A DNA stretch of 64,000 bases from Alligator mississippiensis (taxonomy: Eukaryota; Chordata; Crocodylia; Alligatoridae): contig NC_081832.1 of the NCBI RefSeq assembly GCF_030867095.1, positions 58,389,444-58,453,443 of the forward strand, in the 5' to 3' direction. The notes beneath the pieces were generated by a model. It was not told the origin of the DNA and searched no databases. It saw nothing but the letters and a program-made list of their open reading frames with translations. The translations under genes and the position numbers were made by a program. Every line of letters begins with the position of its first letter. Position 1 is the stretch's first letter. Positions 59,318 to 64,000 of the stretch are shown piece by piece.

Positions 59318-60704
59318 TTTTCTGCCTCTTATTGCTTCATCACCTAGAGAAGTTATGGTATCTTCATCTCTGGAAATTTTCAAGAGTTGGTGTGTCAGTG
59401 CACCTTTGGTGCCTGCCACTTTAAGGGCTGGAGCAGGCAGCTGACAGGTGCCTGATTAAGGCGGCCATTTTTCAAACAAAGGTCAGCTATTTTCCAAACA
59501 AAGAGACAGCACTTAGCTGCTTACAGCCAAGGAAGCAGCACCATCTGGCTCCCCTGCAGTGTGGAATATTCTGGAGGTAAGGGTAGGAGCTAGGGGGATG
59601 GCTTGGAGGCTCCTGGTCCTGGACATGACCTAAAACTGTACTCTGCTAGGGAAGGGAGACCTGGTGGGACCACTGGTGGCATGGTAGCCCCACTCAAATA
59701 CCAGAACCATTCACCTCCCTGGTGAAAGGCTGATTGGGGTGCCTTAATAACCCTATTCCCCACAACACTGTGGGTAAGGGGACCACGCATGGCTGCAGCC
59801 ACCTAAACCCCCAGGAGTGAAAGACCTCAGAGGACCCAGGGAGGGGATAATTGTGTAGCCCCAGAGAGAAGACAGTCAGGGAGCCCTAGAGGGAAGGCAG
59901 TAGTGAAGACCCTGACAGAAGTTGAGTATGGCTGAGGGTCAGTCTGAAGGGCAGCCCCAGGGGGTATGCTGAGTAAGGCTGTGGGACGGGCAGAAGGGCA
60001 GGCCATAGGCCAACTCCCATAAGATAAAATTATGATGTGTGAGAAGCCCAGTGAGGGGCTAGGGCAGAGTGAGCCCTCTGTTTGGTGAATTAGTTGGCCA
60101 CTACCCAGTTGAGGGTCACAGGAGAGGCCCAAGAGACTGCATGTCACCAGCAGAAGCATGACTTGGATAAGCCTGATGGCCTATGGGGCTGCTCAAGAGA
60201 GCAGGGCAGAGTTAAGCGGGCACAGTATCATGTAGCGGCAAGAGACCCTGAGAGAGAGGGTGGAATGCAATGGGCCCCAGTGAGAGGGGGGTAGCATGAG
60301 AGTGTGAGTGAATCAGACCTGACGAAGACTAATTTGGCCCGGCTTTAGGCTGGGACCATAGTGATATACTGGATGCCATCTGTGAGGCATGGGCCATAGT
60401 GTAGGGATGATGCAGAGCTGTGGATAGCGCCCCATGGGATTGGGGCATGGAATGGGCAGCCTCCCACATTTACCACCAATTCATTGTTACAGCAATGTCG
60501 TGGCAGGCGAGACTGGGCAGACTGCCCCATAGACAGGTGGGCGGGTTAACTTGAGACTTGGACCCGAGCTTACCCCCTGTCACAGTTGGTTAGACAAACA
60601 CTTGAGTAGGTAGAATGGTTTAGTCAGGGAAAATACTGCCCTGAGTAGAGGGCTGGACTAGATGACCTCATGTGGTACCTTCCAGCTCTATTTTCCTATG
60701 ATCA
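59318..60704 (+). mobile_element. CR1 3' tail, plus strand, split by an LTR
   Basis: The left piece ends 'ctggaaattttcaagagttgg' minus one base at 59390. The right piece from 60585 reads 'gttggttagacaaacactt' and runs to 'cagctctattttcctatgat'. Joined, they are the conserved CR1 3' end. The copy is only about 190 bp long, 5'-truncated. Confidence 0.88.
59391..60584. mobile_element. Solo LTR (1,194 bp) inside a CR1 tail, 5-bp target duplication GTTGG
   Basis: Starts TGTGTCAGTGC and ends CCCCCTGTCACA (TGTG...CACA). GTTGG flanks it at 59386-59390 and 60585-60589, and removing it restores the CR1 3' end. No gag-pol frame lies inside, and I could not place a TATA box or AATAAA with confidence, so orientation is open. 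The middle (59855-60300) is a purine-rich degenerate array with 'gccccagagagaag' and 'gagaagcccagtgagggg', like the array in the LTR at 6498. Confidence 0.85.
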
Positions 60705-61691
60705 CCAGGTTGTATGTATTTTTTGGGTCTTCAGTTCTTTTCCTTTAATTCCTTTCTAGTTCTTCTTCATTCTAATGAAGCTACAGTCAGTAAAGTAACA
60801 ACACGTTCCTCATAAAAGCCAAAAGCCTTTCCTTCAGTATTGTTTTCTTTGATATCTCTAGGTAACTCCTTTTTCTTCTAAGGAGTGCTAACACTTTGTC
60901 TTGAGGCATTAATAAGTGTATCTGAACTGTTGTCTTGGGGTTGGATCATTAATTTAATGGCAGAAAAGCAACAGTTCATTCAGCTGCTTACCAAACCCCA
61001 ACTGTGTGTGTGTGTGTGCGCCAGTCCCAGGCCTCTTCTCTTCCAGTACAAACACCAGCACAACTTTGTACTAGGATAAATTCAGAGTCTGTTTCTAGCC
61101 TGAGTGTATTTGTCTGCTTGCAGTCCTTATTCTGATACTGTTCAGATCTGATCAGTCCTTATTCTGATACTGTTCAGATCTGATCTGTTCTGATCTGATC
61201 TGTGTCTCTGCCCTTTATCAGGACTCTGTGTCTGTTTCTTATGTAGCCTGTTTCAGATGTCCTTTCTCCTCAAGTTTGATGTTTTTTTAAAAATTGCATA
61301 TATAAAATTGTAGGCAAGAAAATATATCTGTATAATATCTTGTTTTGGAGGAGAGGTGATAGAAGTTGAAGCTGTACAAAGTAGTCTAAGGATAAGATGT
61401 GGCTTCCTGGCACCAATAGGAATTTGAGTATTAGAGCATTGGCATGGTAGGCTTTCAGTATCTTGTGATTCTTGAGGTGAATGTGTCTGAGGATGTGCTT
61501 TAGCTTAGAATACAGGGAATTCTGTGGCCTGTGTGCGCAAGCAAAGAAGGTGGGTTGTATAGTAGCAAGGGCCATTTTTGGATTGGATTTCCTTCTTTAG
61601 TTCATTCTTCTACATCTTGAATTTTTAATATATTACACAACTAGTTACACTGTATGAATCCCAGATTTCAGGACTTTTGGTAGACAAGGTT
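60705..61691. other. Unique DNA with simple repeats
   Basis: Contains (TG)8 at 61003-61018 and the 32-bp tandem duplication at 61121-61184. The 101-codon minus frame 61270-61575 has no domain resemblance. Confidence 0.5.
61121..61202 (+). repeat. Perfect 32-bp tandem duplication plus GATCT array
   Basis: 61121-61152 and 61153-61184 are identical, starting cagtccttattc and ending cagatctgat. They are followed by 'ctgttctgatctgatctg'. Zero divergence implies a recent event or ongoing homogenisation. Confidence 0.95.
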
Positions 61692-61878
61692 CTTTGGGTA
61701 GATATGTTATCTTTTATTAGACCAACTAAGTTATCCAATGTAAAATCTCTTCTACTGTCAAATCATAAGGTTTAAAACAATAAGCAGGAAGAAATTATGT
61801 TGGCTGTGTCTATAGAGGTGATGAGTATATTGCAATACACCTAGTTGGTATAATAAAATATATCACATCTACCCAAAG
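61692..61878. mobile_element. Mini-MITE (187 bp) with 40-bp terminal inverted repeats
   Basis: Left arm 61692-61731 starts ctttgggtagat and contains 'cttttattagaccaacta'. Right arm 61839-61878 is its inverse at roughly 80%. The inner part of the arms matches the termini of 9771-10380, while the outer bases differ (tttgggtaga versus gtggtagagg). The interior is the block also found at 58783-58887. Confidence 0.75.
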
Positions 61879-62383
61879 CACCTTGTCTGCCTATGTCCTT
61901 AGACCAAAATTGCTACAGTCAACAACCCTAAGGACTTTTGCTGGTCACTTGTACAATTATCTTGGCATATTTTGCTTTACTGATTACCTATTATTCCCTT
62001 TCACGGTGCCCGTTTCTCTCTTGTTCTCTTCCTGCATCCCATAATAGGGTAGACTTATGGCTAGAGTGAGTGTTCTTGTGGACATTTTGGAGATATGTTC
62101 ATTCCCTGTAACAAGGGGACTAGACAGAGGACTAGACTCAGTGACTTGACAGGTCCATTTTAAGCCTTATTTTCCCTGTATGTCAAGGTCTCATTCTTGG
62201 GCTTATAATGAGCTTCATTCTGTTATCCTCTTTTCATATAATCTTATCAACTGTTGGCCACAACTTTTTTTTTTCCCCATGCTTCCTTCCTTTTTACTCC
62301 AGTGCTAAAACTATAGTCAGTGGCCTCATCTCTTTTGTGAACTAGTGCAACCACTTATCTCTCCAGATCAGAAGAGTCACTTG
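61879..62383. other. Unique DNA
   Basis: No recognised feature. Confidence 0.5.
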
Positions 62384-63395
62384 GAATCATAGAGAAGTAA
62401 GGCTGGAAAGAGCCTCAAGAGGTCATCTAGTCTAGCTGCCTGCCTGAGGTAAGATCATCCCTATGCAAGCCATCCTATACAAACCATAATCTAAATTCTA
62501 CCTAAGACTATCTTCAATACTAATACAAAACAGACCTAACACCTGGCCCTGCCACAGGTAAAGTGGGAGAACCACAACTGCCAACATTCTGCTTCTATGA
62601 CATGTGTTCAATATAAGCACAAGATGTTCTGGGTAGAGGGACATTTCTTCCTCATCCTCCCATTCCCCCCCTCCCTGTACTATGTAGGAGGGCAATAACT
62701 CCCACAGCCTGTTACCAATTTAACCATGGGGTAAAATTCCTTCCTGATGACAAATATAGTGATTGGTCTGACACTAGGGGGAAGGCCAAGACTCTCTAGC
62801 CAGGAACCTCTGGTTTTTGTCCCAGTAGAACGTTGGCACATCCCAGTAGAAGACCCCAGCCTTGGCTGTAGTCAACACTCAATCACCCAATGAGGAAGGC
62901 TTAAAAACTCCCTGATACATGTAGCAGAAAGGGGGGGGAGGGGCAGGGGCAGGGAGAAGCATAAGAAATACCCATATTAGAAAATAAGCATAGCTCTGCC
63001 TAGATCATCCCCAACCAGTGGCTGTCTAACCTCCTTTTGAACACCTCTAGTGATGGAGAGTCCACAACTTCCCTGGGCAGTCTGTTCCACTGCCTCACTA
63101 TTCTAACAGGAAAAACCTTTTTCTGTATAACCAATCTAAACTTACTTGCCTGCAATTTCAAGCCATTTGTCCATATCCTCCTTTCTGCAGCAAAAGAGAA
63201 AAGGATCTTTCCCTCATCTTTATGACAGCCTTTCAAATATTTGAAGAGGAGGACTGCTATCATGTCCCCTCATAAACACTTTTTCTGTAGCCTCTCCTCA
63301 TATGACTCGCCTTCCAAGACTTTAATCATCTTTGTTGCCTGCCTCTGGACCTTCTCTAACTTCTTCACATCTGTAGCAAGACTGGGCCCCAGGGG
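62384..63395 (-). mobile_element. CR1 LINE with long 3' untranslated region, minus strand
   Basis: The 3' terminus 'ggaatcatagagaagtaagg' at 62384 is followed, on the minus strand, by a 3' UTR holding 'ccatggggtaaaattcctt' in reverse reading (62726-62744). This longer 3' type is not seen in the other copies here. The C-terminal domain of ORF2 lies at 63000-63263 ('RIVRQWNRLPREVVDSPSLE'). The copy is 5'-truncated near 63395. Confidence 0.85.
63000..63263 (-). pseudogene. CR1 ORF2 C-terminal domain relic
   Basis: 87 codons ending at the natural ORF2 end: 'LQASKFRLVIQKKVFPVRIV' then 'RQWNRLPREVVDSPSLEVFK'. This is the conserved C-terminal domain of CR1 ORF2 that follows the RT. The first residues 'MIAVLLFKYLKGCHKDEGK' correspond to the 'DLVAAYKFIREWHQ' part of other copies. 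Confidence 0.85.
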
Positions 63396-63570
63396 CAGTC
63401 ATGACATGACCTGGTGACCTCAGGACTCCTGCCTACTGTGGCTCCAGGTACCCTCCCTTTTCTTGCATTTTCCTACCATACCTTGCTGGTATTCTCTCAT
63501 TTGAGAGTAAGTGAGACTGCCCCTGCATCCCAGAGTGAGCCTTCACTCATGAAGAGGTAAAGGGGAATAG
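63396..63570. other. Spacer
   Basis: Short sequence between the CR1 and the GATTC-rich repeat. Nothing recognised. Confidence 0.4.
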
Positions 63571-64000
63571 GCCTGTGCGAAGCAGCAAGTATTCACTTTG
63601 GGTTCAGATTTGGACAATTCAGAGGACAATGATTCAATTTGGAGATTCGAATCACTGTCCTGATTTGATTCGGCCAAATCATATCCAAAAGATTTGCTGC
63701 CACTTCGGAGATTTGGCCATAGATTAAACAGGCAGCTGACACAGCTGCCTCCAGCTAATAAGTCTGTTGCTGTTGGGGGAGGGGGGAAGGAAGTCACATG
63801 GGGGAGGGAGGGATTGTGGCTGGGACTGGGCCTCGGGCAAGCTGCACAGTTGGGTTGGGGGGGGCACGTTACTCAGGGCGGGAGGCGGGGGGGCAGGGGA
63901 TGTGGGCGCAACAGCACTCAGACCAGGGGCTATGCCCTGCTTCTACTTGCCCAGCCAGGGAAGGGGAGGTGGGATGTGGGCATGGCTTGCTCCAGGTGGA
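63571..64000 (+). repeat. GATTC-rich dispersed repeat with G-rich 3' part, runs off the window
   Basis: Starts 'gcctgtgcga', then repeats gattcg/gattc/aattc words (63600-63690) shared with the inverted copy at 26391-26576. From about 63770 the sequence is strongly G-rich ('gggggaggggggaagg', 'gcgggaggcggggggg'), with many GGG runs. The right end is not in the window. The family is a common reptile repeat by memory, name not recalled. Confidence 0.6.

Noticed and set aside
61121..61184. CRISPR-like direct repeats of 32 bp
   Set aside because: The two units are immediately adjacent with no spacers and the DNA is vertebrate. It is a tandem duplication.
1..64000. tRNA, rRNA or host protein-coding exons
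   Set aside because: I looked for tRNA B-box words, long conserved frames and splice-framed exons and saw none. This was by eye, and a gene-prediction or homology search would be decisive.

Overview
The window looks like vertebrate nuclear DNA, most probably from a crocodilian. It is mostly AT-rich and non-coding. The recognisable sequence is dominated by CR1-type LINEs, whose 3' ends carry the short 'attcatagat'-like terminal repeats and a conserved tail ('ggaagggacctca...'). There are also solo LTRs, short inverted-repeat DNA elements (MITEs) and GC-rich dispersed repeats. The crocodilian assignment rests on recalled CR1 subfamily style and was not searched. I find no host protein-coding gene, tRNA, rRNA or CRISPR array. 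Every long reading frame I recognise is a CR1 ORF2 fragment, except one short Harbinger-transposase-like relic at 35372-35640.

Layout. 1-3340 is unique AT-rich DNA. 3340-4470 is a GC-rich repeat with a CCAAT-type trio. 5034-7775 is a minus-strand CR1 split by a 1,031-bp LTR. 9771-10380 is a MITE with 47-bp terminal inverted repeats (TIRs). 11.5-12.7 kb holds local duplications. 13.6-14.3 and 16.1-17.5 kb are GC-rich blocks, the second with two strong hairpins. 17.55-18.9 kb holds two tail-to-tail CR1s. 20.5-23.5 kb is an old CR1 split by a 916-bp LTR and a hAT-like element. 23.8-26.4 kb is a candidate LTR followed by a CR1. 27.8-28.2 kb is a nested MITE. 28.2-33.6 kb is a long stretch without recognised repeats.

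The region 37.0-41.0 kb is the best preserved part: a CR1 with nearly complete endonuclease and reverse-transcriptase (RT) frames, inverted relative to its own 3' tail in the arrangement expected of twin priming. 43.05-46.5 kb is again free of recognised repeats. 46.5-51.5 kb holds GC-rich and tandem repeats. 54.6-56.05 kb is a minus-strand CR1. 56.77-57.13 kb is a short LTR candidate. 59.3-60.7 kb is a CR1 tail split by a 1,194-bp LTR. 61.69-61.88 kb is a mini-MITE. 62.4-63.4 kb is a minus-strand CR1 of a long-3'UTR type, and the window ends in a GATTC-rich dispersed repeat.

The main biological story is layered transposition. All three LTRs with TG...CA ends and clean 5-bp target duplications (GGGGG, GTTGG, CAATT) lie inside older CR1 copies, so insertion order can be read directly. 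All homology calls were made by eye. Boundaries of degraded repeats are accurate to tens of bases; boundaries with a quoted target duplication are exact.
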